A DNA stretch of 64,000 nt, from NCBI GenBank assembly GCA_029532625.1, contig JARFXM010000009.1, positions 2,852,001-2,916,000 of the forward strand. The letters are read 5' to 3'. The position numbers and the translations under genes were made by a program. The notes under the pieces were generated by a model. That model was not told the DNA's origin. It was given only the letters and a program-made list of their open reading frames with translations, and did no database searches. Shown piece after piece: positions 35,293 through 45,386 of the stretch. Within the stretch, counting starts at the first letter, position 1. The number at the start of each line of letters is the position of its first letter. Source of the DNA: Lomentospora prolificans. Taxonomy: Eukaryota > Ascomycota > Sordariomycetes > Microascales > Microascaceae.

Positions 35293-37969
35293 TCACACGT
35301 TCTTGCTCGTGACCTCCTGGTACAACTTCGTCTGCTTTTGGTGCTCCTTCTGCAGCTTTTTGAGCTGGCTCTTGGGCACATCACCTCCATCCTTCAGCTT
35401 AGTAGGGAGACCACTCTCGTCCCAGGCGGAGAATCTGTCATCCTTGAACATGTCCTTAGGATTGACGCGCGCCTTGGCGAGCCTCTCCTGCTCGGCCTTT
35501 TCCCTCGCTATCCTTGCCTCCTCCTTCTGGCGGGCGCGCTCCCTCTCGCGCGCAGCCTTCTCCTCACGGGCAGCGATAAGCTCGGCGGCGGGCACAAACT
35601 TGATCAACGACGGCAGTCCGTCAGGCCTGTCGTCGAGGTATACACCAAGATTGGTGAGGTCAACATCACGTATCCTATCAGTGAGCGCGAGGATGCTCTT
35701 CTTCACCTCGGGCGTGACTGTACCAACGAGTTTGCGAAGTTCGTCGCGGAGGCTGGAGACGGAGCGAAGGTAGGGGAGGGCGAGTTGCTCAATATCACGA
35801 ACGCCGTTGTCAACGAGGGTCTGGAAGTCGGTGTCGGGTGTCTTCTCGAGGAGGGCTTTGATGGGATCCGAGTTGAGTTGGAGTTCTTGCACAGCAGCGC
35901 TGACGCTCGCCAGAACGGAAGTATAGGGCTTGATAGCGTCCGCGGGATCTTGGTCAGCAGCAACCTTGGTTGACGCCCAGCCGAGCCCTTCGTATGGATA
36001 TGTAGCATTCTCGTCCAGTCCAAGGATACCGACGATCTTTGTAATCCACCTAGCAATAGCTTCGACGGTGGCGAGATCGGGCTGGTCTTTGACCGTCTTG
36101 AGATGAATGTTGGCATCCTTTATTATGCCAGCGATCACTTGCATCAACTGGGGCGTGTCGAACGAGTTGCAGAGGGCTGTATTGAGGTCCTTCTTCGCCT
36201 GTTCGAACTGGGTGGCGATCTCACTGGTTGCCTGATCGTTCAACGAGAGAGCCGCTACCCCGGTGTTGGTGGTTTTGGATGAAGCCTCGGCAAGCAAGGA
36301 CTTTGTATTCGTAAAGAAATTCTGGAGACGTCAGTACGAGGTAGTTGGAAAATAGGTAGAAGGTTTACTCACGTTAACTGTGGCTTCCCAGCTATCAGCG
36401 TGCGAACGCATTTCGGGAGAGATTTCCACACCGTCATGCCACTTTCCGAGCAAAAATACAATGCGCATGCTTCTTGAGGTGTAGGTAGTGGCGAGTGCGT
36501 CTTCAATGGTCTGGAAGTTTTTGAGGGACTTGGACATCTTCGAGCCTGCGATTGAGAGATGTCCCATGTGGAGGAAGTATCGCACCCAAGTGTGCTCCCC
36601 CTTGCCAGGCTCGCAGAAGTAGGCTTCGCTCTGGGCCAGTTCGTTATCGTGGTGAGGGAAGGCAAGATCAATGCCGCCGGAGTGGATATCCATGGACGAG
36701 CCGAGGATTTCGGACGCCATCACGGAGCACTCAATGTGCCAACCAGGCCTGCCGTTACCCCAAGGACTGGGCCAGTATGGCTCTCCAGCCTTGGATTTCT
36801 TCCAGAGCGCAAAGTCACCCGCGCTGCGCTTGCCTCCTAGGTTCTTCGAGAGTGAACCTTCACCTTCCTCCTGCAGTGACTTGTCGTTTCGGCTTTCTGG
36901 TCGCAATCGCGCATACTGGTTGCCAGCCTTCTCGAAGGCGGAGATGTCAAAATAGACGGACCCTTCGGCCTCGTATGCAAAGCCCTTGTCTACGATGCGC
37001 TCCACGAACTTGGCGATTTGGGGGACGTATTCGGTGACCCTAGTGATGACGTCAGGAGGGAGCACGTTGAGCGCCTTCATGTCAGCGAAGAAAAGATCCT
37101 CCATAGTCTTTGTAAGCTCAGTGAAGACGGACTGATCGCTGGTGTCAAAGGTGTCCTTGTAAAGCGAATCTAGGTACGGCAGGAAGACTTCGTCGGCTCC
37201 AGGGAAGATTTGGCCGTCCTTAATGGCCTTGGCGGCGGCATCCGTGTTGGAGATGTGCATCTTGATCTTGGCCTCCGCCTCTCCAGGCCTGGCATCCTCA
37301 GTCAAAGCTTCTCCAGCAATGACTTTTCCGTAGGCTGTGTCTCTCCTAGACTCGTAGTTGGATACATCTAAGTCGGACCCTTCAACCACAAGCGCAGGAA
37401 GGTTAGCCTTAGCATAAGTGCGGAATGCATCAAGAGCGAGTTCCTGAAGCTTTTCCTTGGAGTGATTCTTCTTCTTCTCCAACTCGAGTAGGCGGTGTCG
37501 CCGAGCCCGGATAATGATCTAAGTAGAGATTCCTTCAGCGCTGGCGAGCTACGCGGGTTGACGAGGGGGCCCCACGCGCACTACCTACCTTGTCATCGAT
37601 ATCGGTGATGTTCATGACAAAATTGACATCGAGGTTAAAATAGTGCATCATAATGCGCCGGATGATATCCGTAGAGACATAGTTCCTTGCATGCCCTAGA
37701 TGACTCTTGTCATAGACGGTAGGACCGCAAGCATACCACGTCACCTTGCCAGGGTCTTTGGGGTCAAAGTTGACTGGCCCGCCAGGCTGGAGAGAGTTGT
37801 AAACCCTCAGGCTATCGAGTGACTCGGCCATTGCGGTTGAATAAGGCCGGTTTACTCGAACGGAGAGGCAGTGGAGGTGGAGTGGTTTATATACTGGAAG
37901 ACGGGTTGGCCGTATATTGAGTCTAAGGTACAGGGTTGAGGAGAGGAGGGATCGCGACCAAAGAGTCAT
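35293..37969 (-). CDS. Cysteinyl-tRNA synthetase, likely dual-targeted
   Basis: Class I aminoacyl-tRNA synthetase charging tRNA-Cys. Three exons (37589-37969, 36373-37518, 35293-36321), all phase 0, give 851 residues. The HIGH-type motif is HLGH at 90-93 within CGPTVYDKSHLGHARNYV, which includes the zinc-binding Cys of the family. GSKMSKSLKN (the KMSKS loop) lies near 452. WHIECS, in the catalytic core, is present. The long C-terminal part is typical of eukaryotic CysRS and ends in Lys-rich helical sequence. The first 46 residues are basic, free of acidic residues and end VNRPYSTA, like a mitochondrial targeting sequence. Met47 (codon at 37831) opens MAESLDSLRVYNS, a normal cytosolic start. 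One gene therefore probably supplies both compartments through two start codons. It is divergent from TRM61. Confidence 0.95.
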
Positions 37970-38891
37970 CCAGAAAGAGCTAAGGTATGAGTGAGGGGAC
38001 GGGAAGGGACAGAGAGCAAGTGAGACGAGCGGGACGAATCACATTCAACTACAAAGGCGCGATCCTCGAATTTACTACTCACCGCCCGGCCCTTTCCTTA
38101 GGTGACACGTCCAAGAGGGAGGTAGGGCAGAAGTCAGTCGAGAAAAGGAAATGCGGGAACGGGAGCGGAGAATCGGGATGGGGCAGATTATTGATCAATT
38201 TAAAAAAGAGCGTACGTGACGGAATTCGACATGTGTCCAGAGTTCAGGTCACTGACGGAAATTGAAAAGAGGAAGCAAACCTTGGGAAATATTCAGGCTA
38301 GAATTGAGAGTCTCCATTCTCACCGCCCGAGAAATATGTGATTCATGGAAGAACTCAGTGGCTTCAGTATGTTGGTTTCTGCCAGGCATTATTCAGGCTG
38401 AGCCAGATCAGCACTAATCGCTGGCTGGTGGTTTGCACTGGAGCCAGCTGGAGGGTGTCAACTGGTGCCTGTGAAAAGAGGTAATAGCCAGCCAGCACAA
38501 GGCGCCAGCATGCTGGGATCAGCGCTAGTGTGGTCCAGTCCACTGATCATCCAGCATGCAAGCTGCCCCTCGCGGCACAAAACCTCACCGCCTTCCCCGC
38601 CAAATCTTGCTAGGCTGCAGGAGCTGCAGGAGCAACAGTCAGTAGTCGTACTCGCGGACAATTTTTTTTTTTCTTTCCTCGCTGGCCCACCTATTAAAAG
38701 GAATGTAGTCGGTTGATATAAGGATAAACTCCAAATCCTTGGAGTTGGTGCACCAGAGTCTTTTCTGGTGGGCTTTCTGCCCATGCGCCAGGGGACAATC
38801 GGGACATCAAATTATTTCCACCATCCACCATTCCTCCCCTCTTCTCACTCTTCTAGGTCCCACACTCACTGCGCCGCTTTCGTTCGCCGCA
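37970..38891. promoter_or_regulatory. Shared divergent promoter region of CysRS and TRM61
   Basis: The 922 bases between the two start codons are the only upstream DNA for both genes, so their promoters must lie here. A pyrimidine-rich block (about 38815-38880, CTCTTCTCACTCTTC type) sits just upstream of the TRM61 ATG, as usual for fungal leaders. Several CCAGCTGG- and GCTGGCTGG-like boxes at 38415-38500 are conspicuous, but I cannot assign them to a factor. Confidence 0.6.
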
Positions 38892-40475
38892 ATGCCGGCA
38901 TCGTCGCCTTTCCTCCACTCGACACTACGAAGCCAAGCAAACTCTCTAGCTATCATCCACCTATCGCGCGACAACCTTGTCCCCATCATCCTCCAGGACC
39001 CCGCCACCGCAAACGATGGCTACGCCGAGGGCGCGGTGCTAAACAGTCGCTTCGGCTCGTTTCCGCACTCCACCCTCATCAATGTTCCCTGGGGGTCGCA
39101 GATTCGCGCCTCGACTGTTGACACCGGCTCAAGAGGTCGAAAACGGAAGGCTGCTCTCGCTGCGACCACCGGCGACAGCGCCACCCCCGACAGCCAGAGC
39201 GTGTCCGACTTGAAGCGCAAAAGAGAAGGTATCGAGGACTCTGCTAGCGAAGCGGAGGCAAAGAGACAAAAGCAATTGGGGGAGAATGGAGCGGCGAAAG
39301 ACGGCGACGGCTTCAATGGCGTGACTGACGTTGTACCTGCTGTCCAGCCCGCCGTGACTGCGTCTAGCGGCTTTGTGCATATCCTGAAGCCATCCCCCGA
39401 GCTCTGGACGATATCTTTGCCTCACAGAACGCAAGTAGTTTACACGCCAGATTACAGCTACGTCCTCCAGAGAATTCGCGCCTTCCCTGGAAAGACCCTA
39501 ATCGAGGCCGGCGCGGGCAGTGGCAGTTTCAGCCATGCAGCTGCGAGAGCTGTCTTCAATGGATTTCCTTCGGGACCCGAGGACAAGAAGGGAAAGGTTT
39601 ACAGCTTTGAGTTCCACCAACAGCGATACCAGAAAATGAAGCTAGAGCTCGCCGAGCATGGCCTGGAAGGCATTGTGCAAATCACTCACCGGGACGTCTA
39701 TAATCAGGGCTTCAATATCGACGGCAGAAGTCCCAAGGCTAATGCCATATTCCTGGATCTACCGGCGCCTTGGGAGGCCTTACATCATTTATCTCGACGG
39801 CGGCCTAAAGCAACTACCTCGGAGGCCACCACTAATGGCTCCGACTCGGAGCCCTGGGTGTCCCCACTTGACCCCGACCGAAGCGTACACCTCTGCACAT
39901 TCTCGCCGTGTATTGAGCAAGTTACGCGAACGATAGAAAAGATGCGCGAGTTGGGATGGGTCGATATCGAGATGGTAGAAGTTGCGCAGAAGAAGATGCA
40001 TGTCACGCGAGAACGGATAGGCTTGAATGTTCCCATGGAGAGGGGCACTCTGCAAGCACCCAGTGACGTTCTCGAAGCTGTGTCCAGGTTAAAGACCATT
40101 AATGCGCGGGCCGCGGAATACCATGCGAAGCCTGGGAGACCAGCAGGCGAAGGGGATGAGAGGACGGAAGACGTCAACATCAACGAGGCGCCTGAGACTG
40201 GTGAACTTGAAAGCTCGGCACCATCAACGAAGCCCTGGAACGAGGGTCGACTCATTCACAGGCCCGAGGTAGAGCTCAAGACGCATACGTCATACCTTAC
40301 TTTTGCCGTCCTGCCACGAGAGTGGTCGGAGGAAGAAGAAGCGGCAGCTCTGGAGCGGTGGCCGTGCGGTCAAGAAACTGTGGTTATTGGGGCTCTTGAC
40401 AAGGCAACGAGGAAGAACTTAAAGAGGGAGCAAGTCCATGGAAAGAAGAAGCAGAAGAAGGGGAAACCCCAGTAA
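38892..40475 (+). CDS. tRNA (adenine58-N1)-methyltransferase catalytic subunit Trm61
   Basis: The catalytic subunit that, with Trm6, makes m1A58 in nuclear tRNAs, including initiator tRNA-Met. It is a single exon of 527 residues. The SAM-binding loop is TLIEAGAGSGSFS near residue 200, with the acidic-end strand VYSFEFHQQRYQK after it. The catalytic DLPAPWEAL motif lies near 288. HLCTFSPCIEQV and the HVTRERIG segment follow, all in family order. A Lys/Glu-rich insert at about 75-145 separates the N-terminal beta domain from the Rossmann fold, and a second low-complexity insert occurs near 415-445; such inserts are common in fungal homologues. The tail is Lys-rich (HGKKKQKKGK), possibly for tRNA or nuclear binding. 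The start is the first ATG in frame after a pyrimidine-rich leader. Confidence 0.95.
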   Translation: MPASSPFLHSTLRSQANSLAIIHLSRDNLVPIILQDPATANDGYAEGAVLNSRFGSFPHSTLINVPWGSQIRASTVDTGSRGRKRKAALAATTGDSATPDSQSVSDLKRKREGIEDSASEAEAKRQKQLGENGAAKDGDGFNGVTDVVPAVQPAVTASSGFVHILKPSPELWTISLPHRTQVVYTPDYSYVLQRIRAFPGKTLIEAGAGSGSFSHAAARAVFNGFPSGPEDKKGKVYSFEFHQQRYQKMKLELAEHGLEGIVQITHRDVYNQGFNIDGRSPKANAIFLDLPAPWEALHHLSRRRPKATTSEATTNGSDSEPWVSPLDPDRSVHLCTFSPCIEQVTRTIEKMRELGWVDIEMVEVAQKKMHVTRERIGLNVPMERGTLQAPSDVLEAVSRLKTINARAAEYHAKPGRPAGEGDERTEDVNINEAPETGELESSAPSTKPWNEGRLIHRPEVELKTHTSYLTFAVLPREWSEEEEAAALERWPCGQETVVIGALDKATRKNLKREQVHGKKKQKKGKPQ

Positions 40476-40973
40476 ATATGGACATGTTGTGTTTTTTTGG
40501 AGGGCATCAGGCGTTTTTGAGGGTTCAAACCTGTGTCTTTGCATTGATCTTACTGTAGACATATTGGATTCTCGCCGAAAGCATTCTCGAGCACCACGCA
40601 TGACAGCATTAGATTCCTTAAGAATAACATGGATGGATACGCACCGCTTGCCGGGCTGGCAATGCCTAGGCCTAGCCCAAAATTAATTGCAGAGTATCTC
40701 TTTGATCTAGATATTCCGATTTGACAGATATTTGAATCTTGGGAATTTGTTTCGCACAGAGGAATTGATAACGTGGGCAATTATTTGTTAGTAGTCGAGC
40801 TGTCGCTGTCGCAGAGCTGCCTGGCAAGTGGAAACTGCGCTGAGGAGACACGGACGGCGTGATTCGGAACCTAAAAAAAAAAAAAAACGCCCAGGAATAG
40901 CTCCTCCTCACCCGGCCGCAGACTGTGGTAAATTCGGACTCCAGTCCAACCCTTCCAAAAACCACCTCTGGCC
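40476..40973. other. Intergenic TRM61 to MMC1-like gene
   Basis: The TRM61 3' end and the promoter of the following same-strand gene share about 500 bases. An A15 run lies at 40873-40887, about 90 bases before the downstream ATG. No gene is seen. Confidence 0.5.
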
Positions 40974-42845
40974 ATGCCGCCGCCGCGATCCCTGCGGCCA
41001 CTTGCGGGCCTACCCAAAAAATCTCTAATTAACGCGCTTAATCGACCCTCGATATGCCTGCGCCATCGATCCCCGGGCTCGGGCGCCTGGGCAGCGGGCC
41101 ATAGTGCGACAGCTCGTCGGAGCTACGTGACGCCGACCAATCCGCCGACGACGGCTCCCCCGACCATCGAGCCATCGATTGACGCGCGACGAGAGCTCGA
41201 GCAAACCCTCCAGGACCTAAAGAAACACGCCGCCAATTATGTCAACCTCTCGCGCCTGCACCTAGCACTCCTGGGCCTCAGCCAGCCCGCCGGCGAAGAG
41301 TCGATCCGTGTCGCCGTACTCGGCATCGCAAACGGCGCCGACTCGGGAAATACTGCCAAGTCTGTTCTGCAGCTGCTGCTCGCCGATCCGTTGAAAGAGA
41401 AGGAGGAGTGGGAGAGGCAGCTGGCGGGGCGCCGCCCAGGCTACCCCGTGATTGTCAAGATCGGACGGAGAGGCTTGGCCGATACTGGTGTGATTGAGCG
41501 CAAGGGCATGTTTGAGGAACTACATGTCTCCTCTCCCGTGTACGATTCATACAACCTAGAGCTCCTTCTGATCGACGTGAATCCGCCATCGTCTGAGGAG
41601 GACGTCTCTATCGAGGAGCAGCTTCTGGACCTGCCTGTGGACATACCTTCCAACACTGGAAAGTTTAGCCCCATTATGACGCCAGTACACAAGGCTCTTG
41701 TTGTGGCCGACGGCATTACGGGTGTGCGGGCCACGGCCTCAATCCCAGCGAATGACGAGTGTAGCGTAATCCACTCCGCCATCAACATCCCTGGGTACCA
41801 ACCGCCCGAGGATGCCAACCTTCCTTTTCAGCCTGTCGATGTTTCCCTAGCGAGGGACGGCGTCGATCTCTTCCGCGATAATTTGAAGCATGCAATGGAC
41901 TACGAACGTCTATGGTTCAAGAGTAACCTCCCAGCCGTCGCTGAGTGGCTCAAGACCGGAATTGCGCAGCACCCTGGTACGACTAAGCCGGCCGTCCGGA
42001 CCCTCATCTCCTCCGTCCTCCAAGAGACAACCGCGGCGGTCCAGGCAGCCGAAGCCCGTAGGTTTTCTGGTAGGCTCACCCTAGCCACGCAATCACCATC
42101 CGCCTTGGCGGTGCAGCGCGGCTTAGGCCAATGGGCCCAGGGAGCGCATGCCGAGCTGCAGGAGCAGCTCGATCTCGCCTTCACCGGCCAGCGATGGAAG
42201 AAACTCGGCTGGTGGAAGCTCTTCTGGCGAGTGGACGACGTGACGATGTTGACCAACGACATGCTCAATCAGCAGTTCCTCCCCACCGCCGAGAAGAACC
42301 TCGTCTACCTCTCCGGCCAGGTCCGCGGGTCCATTGCCGCCGCCGCTCCGTCTGCAGAGCTCTCTTTCCCCCAGCCAGTACCCTCCTCCCCCGCCACCGT
42401 GCCGCCTCGGAAGGAGACGAGGTGGCCCACCCACATCTCCTTTACCCGCCGATACCTCCAGCAGGAGACCATCCCGGCCCTCCAGGCCCTCGCACAGAAG
42501 CTCGTTGTGCAGTGCTACACGACATGCGGTCTTACCGCATCGCTGGCCGGCCTACTCTACGTGTCCGCGTGGTCCTCGAGCGTCTACGAAGCCGGCGCCG
42601 TGGCCGCTCTAGGCGCCGTCTGGAGCTTGCGGAGGTTGCAGAAGAAGTGGGAGACCGCGCGGGACTTTTGGGAGGGCGAAGTTCGCGAAGAGGGTAGGAA
42701 GGCTGTGAGAGCGGCTGAAGAAAGCATGGCTCGAGCCGTGGAGGGCGAGGCGGACTGGACTGGCGCGGCTGAGGGCGAGGAGGAGTTGGAGAAGGTGCGT
42801 GAACTTGTGGCCAAGGCGGAAGATGCTTTGGCTCGGATGAAGTGA
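40974..42845 (+). CDS. Mitochondrial inner-membrane protein resembling Mmc1 (dynamin-like pseudo-GTPase)
   Basis: Intronless, 623 residues. The N-terminus is Arg/Ser/Pro-rich without acidic residues and ends ATARRSYVTP, a mitochondrial targeting sequence. The middle has the alternating strands and helices of a G-domain-like fold (VAVLGIANGADSG, ELLLIDV, KALVVADGITG) but no intact P-loop GxxxxGK[ST]. Near 515-550 two adjacent hydrophobic segments (TCGLTASLAGLLYVSAW and AGAVAALGAVWSL) form a membrane hairpin, followed by a charged helical tail. This order matches what I recall of the fungal Mmc1 family, a GTPase-dead dynamin relative at inner-membrane cristae. The family name rests on overall pattern and memory, so I hold it moderately. 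Mitochondrial membrane location is better supported. Confidence 0.8.
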   Translation: MPPPRSLRPLAGLPKKSLINALNRPSICLRHRSPGSGAWAAGHSATARRSYVTPTNPPTTAPPTIEPSIDARRELEQTLQDLKKHAANYVNLSRLHLALLGLSQPAGEESIRVAVLGIANGADSGNTAKSVLQLLLADPLKEKEEWERQLAGRRPGYPVIVKIGRRGLADTGVIERKGMFEELHVSSPVYDSYNLELLLIDVNPPSSEEDVSIEEQLLDLPVDIPSNTGKFSPIMTPVHKALVVADGITGVRATASIPANDECSVIHSAINIPGYQPPEDANLPFQPVDVSLARDGVDLFRDNLKHAMDYERLWFKSNLPAVAEWLKTGIAQHPGTTKPAVRTLISSVLQETTAAVQAAEARRFSGRLTLATQSPSALAVQRGLGQWAQGAHAELQEQLDLAFTGQRWKKLGWWKLFWRVDDVTMLTNDMLNQQFLPTAEKNLVYLSGQVRGSIAAAAPSAELSFPQPVPSSPATVPPRKETRWPTHISFTRRYLQQETIPALQALAQKLVVQCYTTCGLTASLAGLLYVSAWSSSVYEAGAVAALGAVWSLRRLQKKWETARDFWEGEVREEGRKAVRAAEESMARAVEGEADWTGAAEGEEELEKVRELVAKAEDALARMK

Positions 42846-43296
42846 TTGGGGTCTGAAAAACAACGAAAGCTTTGTGGTTCATATTCTCATTTGTCGTTTG
42901 GAAATGTATAATATAGAACATGTACTAGGGTGTAAATATCATGATAGACGGAAAAAAAAGTGTCACCTTTCTAAAAGGATTGATATGCCTCGACTCTAGC
43001 TCTGAGCGAGACTCTATTCTTGGATTCGCTATGGCGAAACGCTATCTGGTGGTCCAATTCCATTCTTTTTTTATTTTCAAACTGCTCTCAGCATGTATTG
43101 CTCATTTTGTATCCCTTGACGCCAGTATCAACGTAAATAGACACCGTAAAAGCCGTGCCAAAACCCGCCCCCTCTTGTTAACAGACCCCATTGCCGGCAA
43201 CGAAAAAAGTCCATAGTCCCCTCAATTCCGCGATCATGACTGGTATCTCTCTCATCGCCTGCTCCCCCCCGTCGGGTCCTTCTGATCTTCATCGGC
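42846..43296. other. Convergent 3' region between the MMC1-like gene and SmD3
   Basis: Two transcripts converge here within 450 bases. There are AT-rich stretches with TATAATAT and AATAAA-like elements suited to polyadenylation on either strand. No coding frame is supported. Confidence 0.55.
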
Positions 43297-43887
43297 TTAC
43301 CGTCCGCCCCTCGCGCTCGCGCGCGCCCTGCTAACGGTAGCCCTACCTCTCGCGAGGCCGACACCCCTGCCACGGACATTCCTGCTCTTGAACATGGGGG
43401 CGTTGCGAAGCATATCGGGGACGATGAAGAAGCGCACGTGCGAGCCGCGGATGTAGACTTGGTCGAGATGACTGACGCGTCCGTCGCGGGCGGTGACGGT
43501 TATGTCTTTTAGCTGGACGTTCATGTTGTCCTCGGCTGCATTGGGGCGAGGTAGGTTAGCGTTTGGGCTTAGAAGGGGAGGGAGGGAGGGCTTGATGTAG
43601 CGGGGTTGGTTATGCGAGGTGGGGGAGGCGACGGGGTACGTTGGGAGCCATGATGGTTTGGAAGAGTAGAGGACCACAAGTACACACCTTCTATTAGCTT
43701 GCCTCGGTATGTCTGGCCGGAGGTAATCTCCAGAGTCACGATATGGCCCTGTCATCAGCTCTTGTTAGCACCTTGGACAATCGCGAGCGGGATGGTTGGA
43801 GGTGGATCTTGGGCGGTGGGGCCCTGTGTCGTGTCGTACCTGGGCTTCATTGAGAAGCTTGATAGGAATACCGATCGTGGACGTCAT
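43297..43887 (-). CDS. Small nuclear ribonucleoprotein SmD3
   Basis: Core Sm protein of spliceosomal U snRNPs. Three exons (43840-43887, 43688-43748, 43297-43535), phase kept, give 115 residues, the normal size. The Sm1 motif (GHIVTLEITSGQTYRGKLIE) and Sm2 motif (VYIRGSHVRFFIVPDMLRNA) are complete, with the RNA-contacting MNVQL and IRGS residues. The tail is Arg/Gly-rich (GRGVGLARGRATVSRAR), as in SmD3, where such arginines can be symmetrically dimethylated. The start MTSTIGIPIKLLNEA matches the family. Note pICln, the Sm-assembly chaperone, 17 kb away. Confidence 0.97.
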
Positions 43888-44894
43888 ATTGTGTGGATTT
43901 CGGTTTAGGCGCGCTGGTGAAGATTTAAGAGTCGGCCTGGTGGGGATGGCAAGGGTGAAGCTTAGAAAGTCGGATTGGAGGTGTGGTCCTGAGCCCGTAG
44001 CTTTCACTTGGTGCTTGGGAGCCTTCAATGCGAAATTTCGAGGCGCCTGGCTTAGGTAAGCATGTGATTGCATCGACTGAGAGTGGTTTGCCTAATCCAA
44101 GCAGAGCCTTTCACTTTTACACCCCAGTTTGGATATATATGTACTCATATGGCGACTAGAATGTAAGTACTTGAAGTGCGCGGGGGAAGGAATATTTCGA
44201 GAAAAAAAAATAAAACGTTCATCGCAGGCTGGCTTTTCGACAGGTGGTGAGATTCCTGGATTGACGCCTTGGGGCAGCGCTGTCACACAGCTGTCAACCG
44301 CTCGCTTCCGAGCTTGAAGCCACCCGTCTGGAACGCGTTAGAAGAAAAGGAGCTCGAATTCCTAGGATCTGTTCTCATGGACAGGCTTAATATTCCTCAG
44401 GTTTATACATACGTTGCTCTAGACACAACTAACGTGGCATTTCTCGTGCCCTAGATTTTGCTCAAATTTATCTTACAGAGCAAACACATTGCCCAGCATT
44501 CTTCTCATGACTGGCCCTCATCTCCTCATCTCACCCAGAGCAGGTTGCGCTGAAACCACCCTGAAGCTGGTATCTGAGCTTGCACCTGAGTCTCTGTGGC
44601 TCCGTCTCCTACTCTTTCCTCTCACCAATCTCGCCTCGTTCGCGCCTTCGCTCGGCCTTTTGTGGTATCTTCTCCCATGCCTTCGCCTGTATTCTTCGCT
44701 TCCGTCTGATGCACCCTAGTCTTCATAGTCATCTTGCGACTCCTCTGCTGTCTCCTAAGTCGCGGCTGGAGGAGACGTCCGTTGGTGCTATAGTATCTCA
44801 GCATCCTGGCTATACCGATTCGGTCTCATCGGCCAGATATATATCGTCTCATACTTGCTCAGATCCGGCCTGTAGAGGCAGTATTCGCGGACTC
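43888..44894. other. Intergenic region between SmD3 start and the double-cysteine-cluster gene
   Basis: The left end is the SmD3 promoter. The right part lies past the stop of a minus-strand gene. A long plus-strand frame entering from about 44580 runs antisense through the neighbouring gene; its composition (Leu/Arg/Ser/Val) is that of a shadow frame, so I do not call it. Confidence 0.5.
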
Positions 44895-45386
44895 CTAATG
44901 GATCAAACTGTCAGTATATTTATTACAGAGGTCCTCTTTTTCGTGCTTTTCCTCACCACTAGACCAGAGGCACGCCTTGTAATACAATCCGCGAATGACG
45001 GGGTGGGGTGTCCATCTCGACCAAGGATGTGCAAACGGCAGTGGAGCCGCCTGGAATCGAGCGAAGCTCGTGTACGGGTATGGTTCCACCGGTATCGTGT
45101 TCTCCACTACCTGGTCCTCCAGAACTTCTTCGAAGTGCACGCTTTTCCTTGCGTGGCCGTCCTTTTGGCGCTTTTTCGAAGAGGAAGTTTTGCGCTTCTT
45201 CTGGCTGCGTTGATTAACTTCCAGGTATACGATCTCGGCGCATTGGCAGCGCTTATGGTGGCAGTCAGGACACTTAGATGCGTGTTCCGACTCGGAAATG
45301 TAGTAGTCGCTGTCGGAGGGTAGGTTCCAGCAAGAGCACCTGGTCCTATTGCACGTAAAACATCGGTTCAGCACTCGAACCGACAT
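44895..45386 (-). CDS. Small protein with two C-x2-C-x4-C-x-C clusters, unknown function
   Basis: Single open frame, 163 residues from MSVRVLNRCF. Two near-identical cysteine clusters, CFTCNRTRCSC and CPDCHHKRCQC, sit 23 residues apart near the N-terminus, joined by an acidic Ser-rich linker. This looks like a paired zinc-binding knuckle, each cluster supplying four cysteines. A Lys/Ser/Arg-rich stretch (SQKKRKTSSSKKRQK) follows and resembles a nuclear localisation signal. The C-terminal half is Pro/aromatic-rich (VEPYPYTSFARF). An upstream in-frame ATG at 45545 would add 53 residues of less natural composition, so I prefer 45386. There is no recognised family, and RNA or DNA binding is only a guess. 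Confidence 0.6.
   Translation of the reverse strand: MSVRVLNRCFTCNRTRCSCWNLPSDSDYYISESEHASKCPDCHHKRCQCAEIVYLEVNQRSQKKRKTSSSKKRQKDGHARKSVHFEEVLEDQVVENTIPVEPYPYTSFARFQAAPLPFAHPWSRWTPHPVIRGLYYKACLWSSGEEKHEKEDLCNKYTDSLIH

Noticed and set aside
44580..45323. Plus-strand frame of 247 codons
   Set aside because: Antisense to the cysteine-cluster gene, whose minus-strand protein has natural composition and an internal repeat; the plus frame has neither.
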